From Planctomycetota bacterium (GTDB lineage: Bacteria; Planctomycetota; Planctomycetia; Planctomycetales; Planctomycetaceae), in the NCBI GenBank assembly GCA_023417655.1, contig JAEZFD010000010.1, positions 1 through 64,000 on the forward strand: a stretch of 64,000 nucleotides of DNA. The letters are read 5' to 3'. The position numbers and the translations under genes were made by a program. The notes below the pieces were generated by a model, which searched no databases, was not told the origin of the DNA, and was given only the letters and a program-made list of their open reading frames with translations. Every line of letters starts with the position of its first letter. The stretch's first letter is position 1. Below are positions 27,162-36,010 of this stretch, one piece after another.

Positions 27162-28213
27162 CGTGCGACCTCCAGCTCCGAAGGGATCGGCTGAGCGTCC
27201 AGAAGATGATCGGCAAGCAGCTTCGCCATCCACGGTCCCCATAGAGATCCCTTGGTGCCCAGTCCGTTCAGAATCGCAAATCGAGGCTCAGTCGGATGCG
27301 TGCCAATGACGGGCCGAAAGTCGTGCATCGTCGGACGAACGGCGGCGAACTGGTCAATGACCTCAAAGGGAACTCGAATCATCTGCCTCAGTCGCTGCAG
27401 CAGGTGTTCCCTTCCCTTCTCAGTCGGAACTCCGTCGAGTCGATCCCATTCAAATGTCGCACCAACGCGATAATGCCTCGACTCATTCTCTTGCACCAGC
27501 CAGAGCCCATCATGGACGACCCGTCGCTCCCGCAGTTCAGGAGCGCGAATCGTCAGCATCTGACCTTGAGCCGGATTGAACTTCACCCGCCCAAACCACG
27601 GATGGTCAGCGACGTATCCCTGACAGAAGACCACACGGTTCGTTTCCACGTTCCAGCGAGGCAGTGTGACTCGTTCCTGCTCCAGAATCAGATCGTGTCC
27701 ACTTTCAAACTCGCCATCGATCCAGCACTGCTCCGCCTTCAATAACTGCCGTGAGGCATTGAGATACTCAGACACGTCAAGCTGCGCAGCGGCGGGTTGC
27801 TCGATCGCATGCTCCGCATGAGAGAACCAATTCGGGTTCACCCCTGGATCTGGAGCGGTCGGAAGCAAGTCCCCCTGCAATTCATCCACTCTCCCTTTGG
27901 CTTGCTGCAATGCTTCGCTCGACGGGAAGAGACGCACTGCCGGACGAGGCCGTAGCAGAGGGATTCCGGTTCTCTCCTCAATCTCGCGATAGAACTGCTG
28001 GGCGATCGGCCAGGCCTGCTCCCATCCCCAGGACGGAACGAGTTTTGGCCCGGAGAGCGGCGTTACCAAACCGGCCGCAATTCGGGAAGCGGTCGAGGGC
28101 CGAGACGGGTCAATCACCAGAACTCGTTGCCCCCGTAGGCGCAGCGTCCACGCAAGAGTCGCACCGGCAAGGCCGTGCCCAACGATCACTGCGTCAAAAC
28201 GGGAAAACTGCAT
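27149..28213 (-). CDS. DAO-family FAD-dependent oxidoreductase, MnmC(o)-like
   Basis: The 354-residue product from the ATG at 28213 has an N-terminal FAD-binding motif FDAVIVGHGLAGATLAWTLR with the dinucleotide acid IDPS following. The substrate domain is of the D-amino-acid oxidase / glycine oxidase type. The C-terminal GVTxxRP-like block reads AAVRPTMHDFRPVIGTH, and the FAD-closing NGLGTKGSLWGPW follows. The oxidase part of MnmC belongs to the same superfamily and removes the carboxymethyl group from cmnm5U34. The 13-base overlap with a YtqB/MnmM-type methyltransferase makes that activity the most attractive assignment. A glycine oxidase (ThiO-like) is the alternative, but no thiamine genes are near. 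An upstream in-frame start at 28372 would add residues unlike the family. Confidence 0.78.
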   Translation of the reverse strand: MQFSRFDAVIVGHGLAGATLAWTLRLRGQRVLVIDPSRPSTASRIAAGLVTPLSGPKLVPSWGWEQAWPIAQQFYREIEERTGIPLLRPRPAVRLFPSSEALQQAKGRVDELQGDLLPTAPDPGVNPNWFSHAEHAIEQPAAAQLDVSEYLNASRQLLKAEQCWIDGEFESGHDLILEQERVTLPRWNVETNRVVFCQGYVADHPWFGRVKFNPAQGQMLTIRAPELRERRVVHDGLWLVQENESRHYRVGATFEWDRLDGVPTEKGREHLLQRLRQMIRVPFEVIDQFAAVRPTMHDFRPVIGTHPTEPRFAILNGLGTKGSLWGPWMAKLLADHLLDAQPIPSELEVARWFR

Positions 28214-28363
28214 CCCCCAATTGTTTCGATTTCGGCATTCAACATCAAACCCGCTCGGAACTGTTTGCCGCAGCCGGGCTCGTCGGGTATGTTCGAGAAC
28301 CGAGTCTGACCTGCCGCGACTCGTGTTCTCCTGTTCATCTCCGTTGCAAGTTCCTCGCTCAAT

Positions 28364-29614
28364 ATGGCTCAAGCCGCCTCGGATCGCCCTGTCGTTCCTT
28401 TATCCAGCTCGCCTTGCCTGCAAGGAGAGCGGGTTGTCTTCACAGGTACGCTGGCCTCCATGACCCATGCTCAGGCAGCCGCACTGGTCAGTGAGCACGG
28501 AGGAACCGCCACCGAACACGTGAGCCGACAGACAACCATGCTGGTCATCGGTGAAGAAGGCTGGCCGCTCGAAGACAATGGACTCCCATCGATTAAGCTG
28601 CAACAAGCGGAACGCTGGCGGAGTGAAGGAAGCGACATCCAGCTCCTGAGCGAGACGAACTGGCTGGCATTGCTGGGGTTGAACGAACACCGCGACGAAG
28701 TTCACCGGCTCTACACCCCGGCGATGTTGTCCTCCATTCTGGGGATCTCGGTGCATGCCATTCGGGCATGGTCTCGCATCGGCCTCATTCGCCCCGTTCG
28801 CAAAGTTTACCGACTTCCCTACTTCGACTTTCGCGAGGTCACCTCTGCCAGACGGTTGAGCGACTTGCTGGAATCGGGCGTCCCTCGCAAAGACCTCGAA
28901 GAGAGTCTGCGTCGCCTCCCGAGTGTTCAGCGAGGAGATGAACGGCCTCTCGAACAGTTACAGATTCTCGCCCATCAACTGGGAGTCGTGATCCGCGATG
29001 AACACGGCCTGAAGATGGCGGCAAGTGGGCAACGCCTTCTGAACTTTGACGAGGGGGAATGCAATGAACCCCAGAACGTCGAGGATGAGGACGATTGCGC
29101 CTCCATCCGTTTTGCTCCGCCTGCCCCGTCAGACGATGTGCCTCGTGACTGGCTGATCGAGGGATGCCGTCTTTACGACGCGGACCGACTGCATGACGCA
29201 CTCGAAGCTTTTCGCCGAGCAGCACTGGATTCTCCGCAGTCTGCGGATGTTCACTTCCAGATCGGCGAATGCCTTTACCGCATGGGACAAACATCAGCGG
29301 CACTCGAGCGGTATTACTCCGCTGTCGAGCATGACCACGACTTCCTCGAAGCATGGACTCAGATTGGCTGCCTGCATCGCGAACTCGGTGACCTGGAGCC
29401 CGCCCGAGATGCGTTTTCCGCATCGCTCAAGCTGCTGCCAGAGTACCCTGACGCACACTTCCATCTGGCCGAAACATTGTCAGATCTCGGTGATGAGCCA
29501 CTTGCCCGCGTTCACTGGGAAGAATATCTCCAGCATGATTCCCGCGGCCCTTGGGCCGACATCGCCCGGCAGCGACTGAGCGGAATTCCACTGGAATCGT
29601 CACTCGGTTCCTGA
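28364..29614 (+). CDS. BRCT - MerR-type HTH - TPR fusion protein
   Basis: The 416-residue protein joins three modules. Residues 18-105 are a BRCT domain of the DNA-ligase type (GERVVFTGTLASMTHAQAAA, then AALVSEHGG and TTMLVIGEE). Residues 115-190 are a MerR-like winged helix (LYTPAMLSSILGISVHAIRA, then WSRIGLIRPVRKVYRLPYFD). Residues 262-400 hold three to four TPR repeats (FQIGECLYRMGQTSAALERY and similar). An acidic linker lies at 225-255. It is likely cytoplasmic and could link DNA or phosphopeptide recognition to protein binding. It is divergent from the MnmC-like pair; its ATG at 28364 lies 150 bases from that gene's start. The function is unknown. Confidence 0.8.
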   Translation: MAQAASDRPVVPLSSSPCLQGERVVFTGTLASMTHAQAAALVSEHGGTATEHVSRQTTMLVIGEEGWPLEDNGLPSIKLQQAERWRSEGSDIQLLSETNWLALLGLNEHRDEVHRLYTPAMLSSILGISVHAIRAWSRIGLIRPVRKVYRLPYFDFREVTSARRLSDLLESGVPRKDLEESLRRLPSVQRGDERPLEQLQILAHQLGVVIRDEHGLKMAASGQRLLNFDEGECNEPQNVEDEDDCASIRFAPPAPSDDVPRDWLIEGCRLYDADRLHDALEAFRRAALDSPQSADVHFQIGECLYRMGQTSAALERYYSAVEHDHDFLEAWTQIGCLHRELGDLEPARDAFSASLKLLPEYPDAHFHLAETLSDLGDEPLARVHWEEYLQHDSRGPWADIARQRLSGIPLESSLGS

Positions 29615-29627
29615 CTGGACCGAGCCT

Positions 29628-29652
29628 GTGCGGCGCTCAAGCAGCGCCGCAC
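29628..29652. terminator. Hairpin between convergent genes
   Basis: GTGCGGCGCT at 29628-29637 pairs perfectly with AGCGCCGCAC at 29643-29652 around a five-base loop. It lies between the BRCT-MerR-TPR stop and the convergent SDR stop. No clear T run follows on either strand, so it may serve both genes weakly. Confidence 0.5.
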
Positions 29653-29670
29653 TCCACGTTCGATGGACAG

Positions 29671-30477
29671 CTATTCGGAAGCCTTTTGCTGATCCGACAA
29701 TTTCTTCAGCTTCTTCGTCAGCTTCTCATTGATACGGGCGAACTGCTTCAGCCAGCGATCATAGTCCTGAGACTTGAACGCGAAAAACTCACCCACCTCA
29801 GGGTGCGGCAGGACCAAAAATTGTTCGAGGTGCATTGCCTCCATCAGGCAGTCAGCCACATGCTCAGGCTCCACTGCACTGACATGCAGGAACTGGTGCA
29901 CCGGGTCGCTCAGATCAAGGAAGTCAGTCGCCACTCCGGCAGGACAGATGCAGGAAACACGGATCCCCTGCTTCTGATAATGCACAGACAGCCATTCAGC
30001 AAATGAGACAACGGCATGCTTCGTGACGGAATACGGAGCCGATCCAATTTCGGTCAACAGTCCGGCTGCTGACGCGACCTGAACGAGATAGCCTTTCCCC
30101 CGTTTCAGCATTGGAGGCAGCACTGCGCGAGCCGCGTAAACCTGAGACATCACGTTCAGGTTCCACATGCGGTTCCAGTCGTCGTCGACGACCTCAACGC
30201 CTCCTTTGATCGTGATCCCGGCATTCGAAACGAAGATATCAACGCCGCCGTGTTGTTCTTCCGCGAGGGCCACAGCCTGCTGAATGTCAGACTCGCGAGT
30301 CACGTCACAGCGGATGGAGGTTCCATGCAGTTCGGCAGCGAGCGCCCGAGCTCCATGCTCATCTACGTCGGCGACGATGACGTGACGGGCACCTGCCTGA
30401 GCAAACGCCCGACAGATTGCCTTACCGATTCCGTTCGCACCACCGGTGACGATGGCGACACAATCTTTCACTTCCAT
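29671..30477 (-). CDS. Short-chain dehydrogenase/reductase (SDR)
   Basis: The 268-residue product is a classical SDR. The NAD(P)-binding motif is IVTGGANGIGKAICRAFAQ near residues 9-27. NAG appears at VSNAGITIKGG, Ser in QVASAAGLLTE, and the catalytic YxxxK is YSVTK near residues 149-153. An Asp after the second strand (VADVDEHG) suggests NAD preference. The C-terminus has a basic tail (NEKLTKKLKKLSD). The ATG has GGAG upstream. The substrate cannot be inferred from the neighbours. It ends convergently with the BRCT-MerR-TPR gene. Confidence 0.9.
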   Translation of the reverse strand: MEVKDCVAIVTGGANGIGKAICRAFAQAGARHVIVADVDEHGARALAAELHGTSIRCDVTRESDIQQAVALAEEQHGGVDIFVSNAGITIKGGVEVVDDDWNRMWNLNVMSQVYAARAVLPPMLKRGKGYLVQVASAAGLLTEIGSAPYSVTKHAVVSFAEWLSVHYQKQGIRVSCICPAGVATDFLDLSDPVHQFLHVSAVEPEHVADCLMEAMHLEQFLVLPHPEVGEFFAFKSQDYDRWLKQFARINEKLTKKLKKLSDQQKASE

Positions 30478-30611
30478 GATGCCGTCTCCTGCGCGTAATT
30501 ATTGAGCTGTAGCAGGCCCGCCCGTCGCCCAGCACTTCGCCTTCGTAAACTCTGTCATTTGAGCAGGCTCATCTCAGTTCGATGAGCACTGCCCGAGGGA
30601 TCGAGAGTCGT

Positions 30612-32042
30612 TTAAACGCGGAGTTCTTCTGCTTCTCCGCCCAGATCGACCGCATAACGCTGGCGGATCGGCTCGACGACTTCTGCGATGAATTCGTCGA
30701 CCTGTTCCGGGCTACGACCGATGAACCGCGAGGCATCAAGAGCACCGCCGAGGTCGACCTTGGCGAACGCCGGGTCTTTCTGCAGTCGTGCCAGCAGATC
30801 GTTCGGAAGGCCTTCTTCCTTCACCTGCCGGGCCGCGTCGACACTGTGAATTCGCACGCGTTCATGCAGATCCTGTCGATCTCCTCCTGCCTGAACGCCG
30901 GCCATGAGAATTTCTTCCGTCGCCATAAACGGCAGTTCTTCCTGCAGACGTCGGGAGATCACCTTTGGATAGACAACGAAGCCTTCAGCAATGTTCCGGT
31001 AAAGGATCAACACGGCATCAATCGCCAGGAATGACTGCGGCAGCGACAGACGGCGGTTCGCGCTGTCGTCGAGAGTTCGTTCCATCCACTGGACGGCGGC
31101 GGTCTGGTCTCCGTTATCCGCGAGACTGATGGCGAATCGTGACAGGGCACACATCCGCTCAGCCCGCATCGGGTTCCGTTTGTAAGCCATCGCGGAAGAC
31201 CCAATCTGCTTGTCTTCCTTCGGCTCTTCAATTTCCTTCCACGCCTGCAGCAGACGCAGGTCGCTACCGAACTTGTGAGCTGTCTGACCGATCCCGCTGA
31301 GGACCGACAGAACCTGTGCATCCACCTTGCGGGTGTAGGTTTGTCCGGTCACAGGGTACGTTTCTGAGAACCCCATTTTCGCGGAGACGATTCGATCGAG
31401 TTCACGCACCTTAGCGTGATCTCCCTGGAACAGGGTCAGGAAGGTCGCCTGCGTTCCGGTCGTTCCTTTAACGCCACGGAACTTCAGAGAAGCCAGCCGA
31501 TGCTCAACTTCTTCGAGATCGAGCACGAGGTCATGGCACCACAGAGTTGCTCGTTTTCCAACCGTGACCGGTTGAGCCGGCTGAAGGTGAGTGAATCCCA
31601 GGCAAGGGAGATCGCGGTACTGGGCAGCGAACGTCGCCAGCCGATCGATCACCTGTACCAGCCGCTTCCGGATCAGTTCAAGGCTCGACCGAATCTGGAT
31701 CAACTCGGAATTGTCGGTCACGTAGCACGATGTCGCGCCGAGGTGGATGATCCCCGCCGCCGTCGGGCACTGATCGCCATAGGCATGGACGTGAGCCATC
31801 ACGTCGTGCCGAACCTGCCGTTCATACTTGGCGGCGACTTCAAAGTCGATGTTGTCGACGTTCGCCCGCAGCTCGGCAATCTGCTGATCGGTGATTTCGA
31901 GGCCGAGTGCCTGCTCTGACTCAGCCAATGCAACCCAGAGGCGACGCCAGAGAGAATGTTTTGACTGAGCCGACCAGATTCCGCTCATCTCCCGGGAGGC
32001 ATATCGGGTGTTCAGCGGCGTTTCGTAGATGGTATGTGACAC
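30612..32042 (-). CDS. purB: Adenylosuccinate lyase
   Basis: The enzyme splits fumarate from SAICAR and from adenylosuccinate in purine synthesis. The 476-residue product has the fumarase/aspartase superfamily signature GSSAMAYKRNPMRAERMCA near residues 290-308, with a catalytic Ser in the loop. HDVMAHVHAYGDQCP and GIIHLGATSCYVTDNSEL carry the TSxxxxxN block. It resembles the longer (eukaryote-like) PurB group by length. The start is GTG at 32042 (VSHTIYET) and no better start is visible. It is divergent from the prolyl oligopeptidase gene across 241 bases. Confidence 0.93.
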   Translation of the reverse strand: MSHTIYETPLNTRYASREMSGIWSAQSKHSLWRRLWVALAESEQALGLEITDQQIAELRANVDNIDFEVAAKYERQVRHDVMAHVHAYGDQCPTAAGIIHLGATSCYVTDNSELIQIRSSLELIRKRLVQVIDRLATFAAQYRDLPCLGFTHLQPAQPVTVGKRATLWCHDLVLDLEEVEHRLASLKFRGVKGTTGTQATFLTLFQGDHAKVRELDRIVSAKMGFSETYPVTGQTYTRKVDAQVLSVLSGIGQTAHKFGSDLRLLQAWKEIEEPKEDKQIGSSAMAYKRNPMRAERMCALSRFAISLADNGDQTAAVQWMERTLDDSANRRLSLPQSFLAIDAVLILYRNIAEGFVVYPKVISRRLQEELPFMATEEILMAGVQAGGDRQDLHERVRIHSVDAARQVKEEGLPNDLLARLQKDPAFAKVDLGGALDASRFIGRSPEQVDEFIAEVVEPIRQRYAVDLGGEAEELRV

Positions 32043-32283
32043 GTTCCAAAAATCCGTTTCGAAGGCAAGAGACCCGGCAAATTCTTATGCTCGCGACATT
32101 ACTTCCAAATGGCAAGGCGTCGGATTGACTCCCGTTCGAAAAACGGTCCCATCAAACCATTCCTGCGGTACTTTAAGACGACTCGAGAGTTCTGGCGGCA
32201 GTCGGCGGATTGGCCTACGATGTCGGTGAGGCGATACGCGTCGACTCTTGTGAACACGTTTGCTTACAAAACAGGAATTCTCC

Positions 32284-34437
32284 ATGTTGAAACCCGTCGG
32301 TTGGATTCAGGTTGCGGCGTGCTGGGCCATCCTGGGGGGAATTCTTTTGGCAGAGGGACCAATGACAAAACGGATTGATCACTCCGACGACTACTTCGGA
32401 ACGAAAGTCGCCGATCCCTACCGCTGGCTCGAAGATGACGTCCGCGAGAACCCAGAGGTTGCTGCCTGGGTGAAATCAGAGAACGAACTCACCACCCGAT
32501 TTCTGGACCAGATTCCACAGCGGCAGGCGATTAACAAGCGTTTGACAGAGCTGTGGACGTTTGAAAAGTACGGCACTCCGTTCAAAGCAGGCGGCCGGAT
32601 TTATTTCTTCAAGAACGACGGACTGCAGAACCAGTATGTGCTCTACATGCAGGAAACTGCGGAATCGCCTCCGGAGGTCCTGATCGACCCGAACACGTGG
32701 TCCGAAGACGGAACCGTCGCACTCGCCGGGCAGGCCTTCAGCGACGATGGTCGCTACTTGGCCTATGCGATTCAGGACGCAGGCTCTGACTGGCGAATCT
32801 GGCGAATCATGGACATCGCCGGGAAGAAACTACTGCCAGAGGAACTCCGGTGGATCAAGTTTAACTCGCCCGCCTGGACGCCGGATGGAAATGGCTTCTT
32901 CTATGCCCGTTTTCCGGAACCACAGGCTGGCGCCGAGTTCCAAAACCTGAACGTCAATCAGGCCATCTACTACCACCGCGTCGGCACCGAGCAATCTGAA
33001 GATGTGCTCGTGTACCACCGCCCTGACCATCCGGAATGGGGTTACTCCTGCACCGTCAGTGAAGATGGCACCTATCTGATCATCACCGTGCATGTCGGAA
33101 CCGATAACCGCTATCGGGTCTTCTACAAAGATCTCCGTGAGCAATTCGGCCAGCCAGTCCCGCTGATTTCTCATTTCAAGAATGAATACAGCTTCATCGG
33201 CAACGACGGGCCAGTCTTGTACTTCCAGACCGACCTGGACGCTCCACGTAAACGTGTGATCGCGATCGACATTCGGCAGGCACCGCGAGAGGTGGAATCG
33301 CAGAATGCGGAGCCTACCACTCCGCCTTATCGTGAAATTATTCCTCAGCAGGCCGAGACGATGACTAACGTCTCGCTGGTCGGGAATCTGTTCTTCGTCG
33401 AATCATTGAAGGATGCGAAGACACAGGTTGCGCTCTATCGTACGAACGGAGAGTTTCTGCGAAACATCGAATTCCCGGGCATCGGCACCGCCACCGGGTT
33501 CAATGGCAAACGGACGGACACCGAGACCTACTATTCGTTCTCCAGCTTCGACACGCCTCCAAGCATCTATCGCTACGACATCTTCACTGGGAACGTCACG
33601 CTCGTCCGGCAGGCGAAAGTGGACTTCAAACCAGATGAGTACGAAGTCAAACAGGTCTTCTATGAGAGCAAGGACGGCACAAAGGTTCCGATGTTCCTCG
33701 CTTACAAGAAGGGGCTGAAGCTCGACGGTAACAATCCCACCCTGCTCTATGGTTACGGTGGATTCAGCATCTCTCTCACACCGGGCTTTTCGATCAGCCG
33801 TCTGGCGTGGATGGAGATGGGCGGAGTTTTCGCCATGCCGAACCTGCGGGGCGGCGGCGAATATGGGGAAGAATGGCATCGCGGCGGGACAAAGCTGAAA
33901 AAGCAGAATGTCTTCGACGACTTCATCGCTGCGGCCGAGTGGCTCATCGCCAACAAGTACACTCAGTCAAAGAAGCTCGCGATTCAGGGCGGCAGCAACG
34001 GCGGCCTCCTCGTCGGAGCCTGCATGACGCAACGCCCTGAGCTGTTCGGAGCCTGCCTCCCGGCTGTCGGCGTGATGGACATGCTGCGATTCCAGAAGTT
34101 CACCGCCGGTCGGTACTGGGTCGACGATTATGGGTCGTCCGACAACGAGGCCGAATTCGCGTCCCTCTATAAGTACTCGCCGTATCACAATATCAAGGAG
34201 GGGACTTGCTACCCAGCGACGATGGTGATGACCGCCGACACGGATGACCGCGTCGTACCGGGCCATAGCTTCAAGTTCGCGGCCGCACTGCAGCATGCCC
34301 AGAGCTGCGACAACCCGATCCTGATTCGTATCGAAACTCGCGCGGGACACGGAGCCGGAAAGCCAACCTCCAAGCTGATCGAAGAACAAAGCGACCAGCT
34401 GGCATTCATGTTCAAAGTGCTCGGCATGAGCAAATAG
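32284..34437 (+). CDS. Prolyl oligopeptidase (S9A family), exported
   Basis: The enzyme cleaves short peptides after proline. The product has 717 residues from the ATG at 32284. Residues 8-26 are hydrophobic with GGILLAEG, a likely signal peptide. The beta-propeller spans about 95-430 and the alpha/beta-hydrolase domain about 440-717. The catalytic triad is visible: Ser571 in GGSNGGLLVGA, Asp654 in TADTDDRVVPGHS and His689 in RAGHGAGKP. N-terminal DPYRWLEDD is the family's usual opening block. The length is normal. A strong terminator follows 20 bases after the stop. Confidence 0.92.
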   Translation: MLKPVGWIQVAACWAILGGILLAEGPMTKRIDHSDDYFGTKVADPYRWLEDDVRENPEVAAWVKSENELTTRFLDQIPQRQAINKRLTELWTFEKYGTPFKAGGRIYFFKNDGLQNQYVLYMQETAESPPEVLIDPNTWSEDGTVALAGQAFSDDGRYLAYAIQDAGSDWRIWRIMDIAGKKLLPEELRWIKFNSPAWTPDGNGFFYARFPEPQAGAEFQNLNVNQAIYYHRVGTEQSEDVLVYHRPDHPEWGYSCTVSEDGTYLIITVHVGTDNRYRVFYKDLREQFGQPVPLISHFKNEYSFIGNDGPVLYFQTDLDAPRKRVIAIDIRQAPREVESQNAEPTTPPYREIIPQQAETMTNVSLVGNLFFVESLKDAKTQVALYRTNGEFLRNIEFPGIGTATGFNGKRTDTETYYSFSSFDTPPSIYRYDIFTGNVTLVRQAKVDFKPDEYEVKQVFYESKDGTKVPMFLAYKKGLKLDGNNPTLLYGYGGFSISLTPGFSISRLAWMEMGGVFAMPNLRGGGEYGEEWHRGGTKLKKQNVFDDFIAAAEWLIANKYTQSKKLAIQGGSNGGLLVGACMTQRPELFGACLPAVGVMDMLRFQKFTAGRYWVDDYGSSDNEAEFASLYKYSPYHNIKEGTCYPATMVMTADTDDRVVPGHSFKFAAALQHAQSCDNPILIRIETRAGHGAGKPTSKLIEEQSDQLAFMFKVLGMSK

Positions 34438-34456
34438 CGTGGTTGGAGAAACAGAA

Positions 34457-34490
34457 AGCCCCCGCCTGCGTTTACTCACAGGCGGGGGCT
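34457..34490. terminator. Strong bidirectional terminator between the S9A gene and serS
   Basis: AGCCCCCGCCTG at 34457-34468 pairs perfectly over 12 bp with CAGGCGGGGGCT at 34479-34490 around a ten-base loop, and CTTCTTTG follows. On the minus strand the stem is followed by TTCTGTTTC. Placed between two convergent genes, it can end both. Confidence 0.75.
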
Positions 34491-34533
34491 CTTCTTTGCG
34501 CTGAGCGATTTCTTCGACTGAACGAGGCTCTCG

Positions 34534-35817
34534 CTATTTCTTCGGCGTGATGCGATCGGTCCCGACCCACTTCCGCAGCACTTCTGGCACCACAACGCTG
34601 CCATCGGCTTGCTGATAGTTTTCGAGAATCGCAATGATCGCTCGGGTGCAGGCGACTGCTGTTCCGTTCAGAGTGTGAACGAATTGCGTCCCTTTGCGTT
34701 CCGGTGACTTGCTGCGAATTCCGAGTCGACGCGCCTGATAGTCGGTGCAGTTGGAAGCGGACGTCACTTCGCCATACTCGCCTTCTGCTCCACGGCCAGG
34801 CATCCATGCTTCGAGGTCGAACTTGCGATAAGCCGGTCCGCCGAGATCGCCAGATGCAATGTTCAATTTGCGATATGGGATTCCGAGGCTCTGGAAGATG
34901 TCTTCTTCGATCGCGACGATTTCCTGATGCACCTGATCCGACAGGGCAACGTCGCCAGCGGTGAAGGCGAACATCTCGACCTTTGTGAACTGGTGAACGC
35001 GGTAGATGCCGCGAACCGCTTTGCCGTGTCCGCCAGCTTCCGTGCGGAAGCAGTGAGAGATCCCTGCCATTTTAATGGGGAGATCGGACTCATTCACAAT
35101 CTGGTCACGCATCGAACCGCCGAGAGTGATCTCCGCAGTGGCGACAAGCGACAGGTCTGTATTCTGGACCGAATAAATCTGCGTCTCGTTTCCACGAGGC
35201 GAAAAGCCGATCCCTTCCAGCACTTCATCGCGGGCGAGATCCGGCGTCGTATACAGCGTGAAGCCAGCAGCGCGAACCTTCTCGACCGCGAACTGGACCA
35301 GTGCAAGTTCGAGGAGAACCGCCTCGTTCTTCAGAAAGTAGAACCCGGACCCTGCGACTTTGGCACCGGCTTCGAAGTCAATCAGATCAAGCTTCTGGGC
35401 GAGCTCCACATGATCGAGTGGCTTGAAGTCAAACTTGGGCTTCCGTCCCCATTCATAGACCGTTTCAGATTCCGCTTCCCCACCCGTCGGAGCGTCAGGG
35501 TGAGTCAGGTTAGGAATCTTCACCTGCTCGGTACGCAGCGCGAGTTCGACTTCGCGGAGAGCGGCCTCGTTGATGGCGAGATTCCCCTTGAGTGCCTTCC
35601 CCAACTCGACGAGCTGTGGACGCTCTTCTGCAGTCGCCTTGGGAATCTTTCCGGCGACTTCCTTCTGTTCGTGCCGGATCTGATCACCTTCCCGAATCAA
35701 TGCGGCCCGACTGTCACGCAGTCGGAGCAATTCAGGGAGCGAGACCTGCACGCCGCGAGCGGCACAGTTCTTTTCGATCAGATCGACGTTGTCGCAGATA
35801 AATTGCAGATCAAGCAT
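34534..35817 (-). CDS. serS: Seryl-tRNA synthetase
   Basis: The enzyme charges tRNA-Ser. The 427-residue product has an N-terminal two-helix coiled-coil arm at about residues 30-100 (LRLRDSRAALIREGDQI and following). Class II motifs lie in the C-terminal half. GIYRVHQFTKVEMFAFT is the motif 2 region. EVTSASNCTDYQARRLGIRS and FVHTLNGTAVACTRAI, with an Arg in motif 3, are typical. The length is normal. It is a single gene: the S9A gene is convergent downstream, and no gene overlaps upstream. Confidence 0.96.
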   Translation of the reverse strand: MLDLQFICDNVDLIEKNCAARGVQVSLPELLRLRDSRAALIREGDQIRHEQKEVAGKIPKATAEERPQLVELGKALKGNLAINEAALREVELALRTEQVKIPNLTHPDAPTGGEAESETVYEWGRKPKFDFKPLDHVELAQKLDLIDFEAGAKVAGSGFYFLKNEAVLLELALVQFAVEKVRAAGFTLYTTPDLARDEVLEGIGFSPRGNETQIYSVQNTDLSLVATAEITLGGSMRDQIVNESDLPIKMAGISHCFRTEAGGHGKAVRGIYRVHQFTKVEMFAFTAGDVALSDQVHQEIVAIEEDIFQSLGIPYRKLNIASGDLGGPAYRKFDLEAWMPGRGAEGEYGEVTSASNCTDYQARRLGIRSKSPERKGTQFVHTLNGTAVACTRAIIAILENYQQADGSVVVPEVLRKWVGTDRITPKK

Positions 35818-36010
35818 GGTCTTGCCGCTGGAATTTCAATGTATCCCTGACACTCGTTAGTCCCTCGATTGAGCGGATCGAGTCAGGGAGAACGTGTGCC
35901 GGAAGAGGTAACTCGTCCGAATGGGTGAGCTCATCAGAATCGACTGGCCCGCGGGATCAGATCCCAGAATCATCAGCCCGATTCAGGCTGATCGATTCAG
36001 ACTAACCGAT

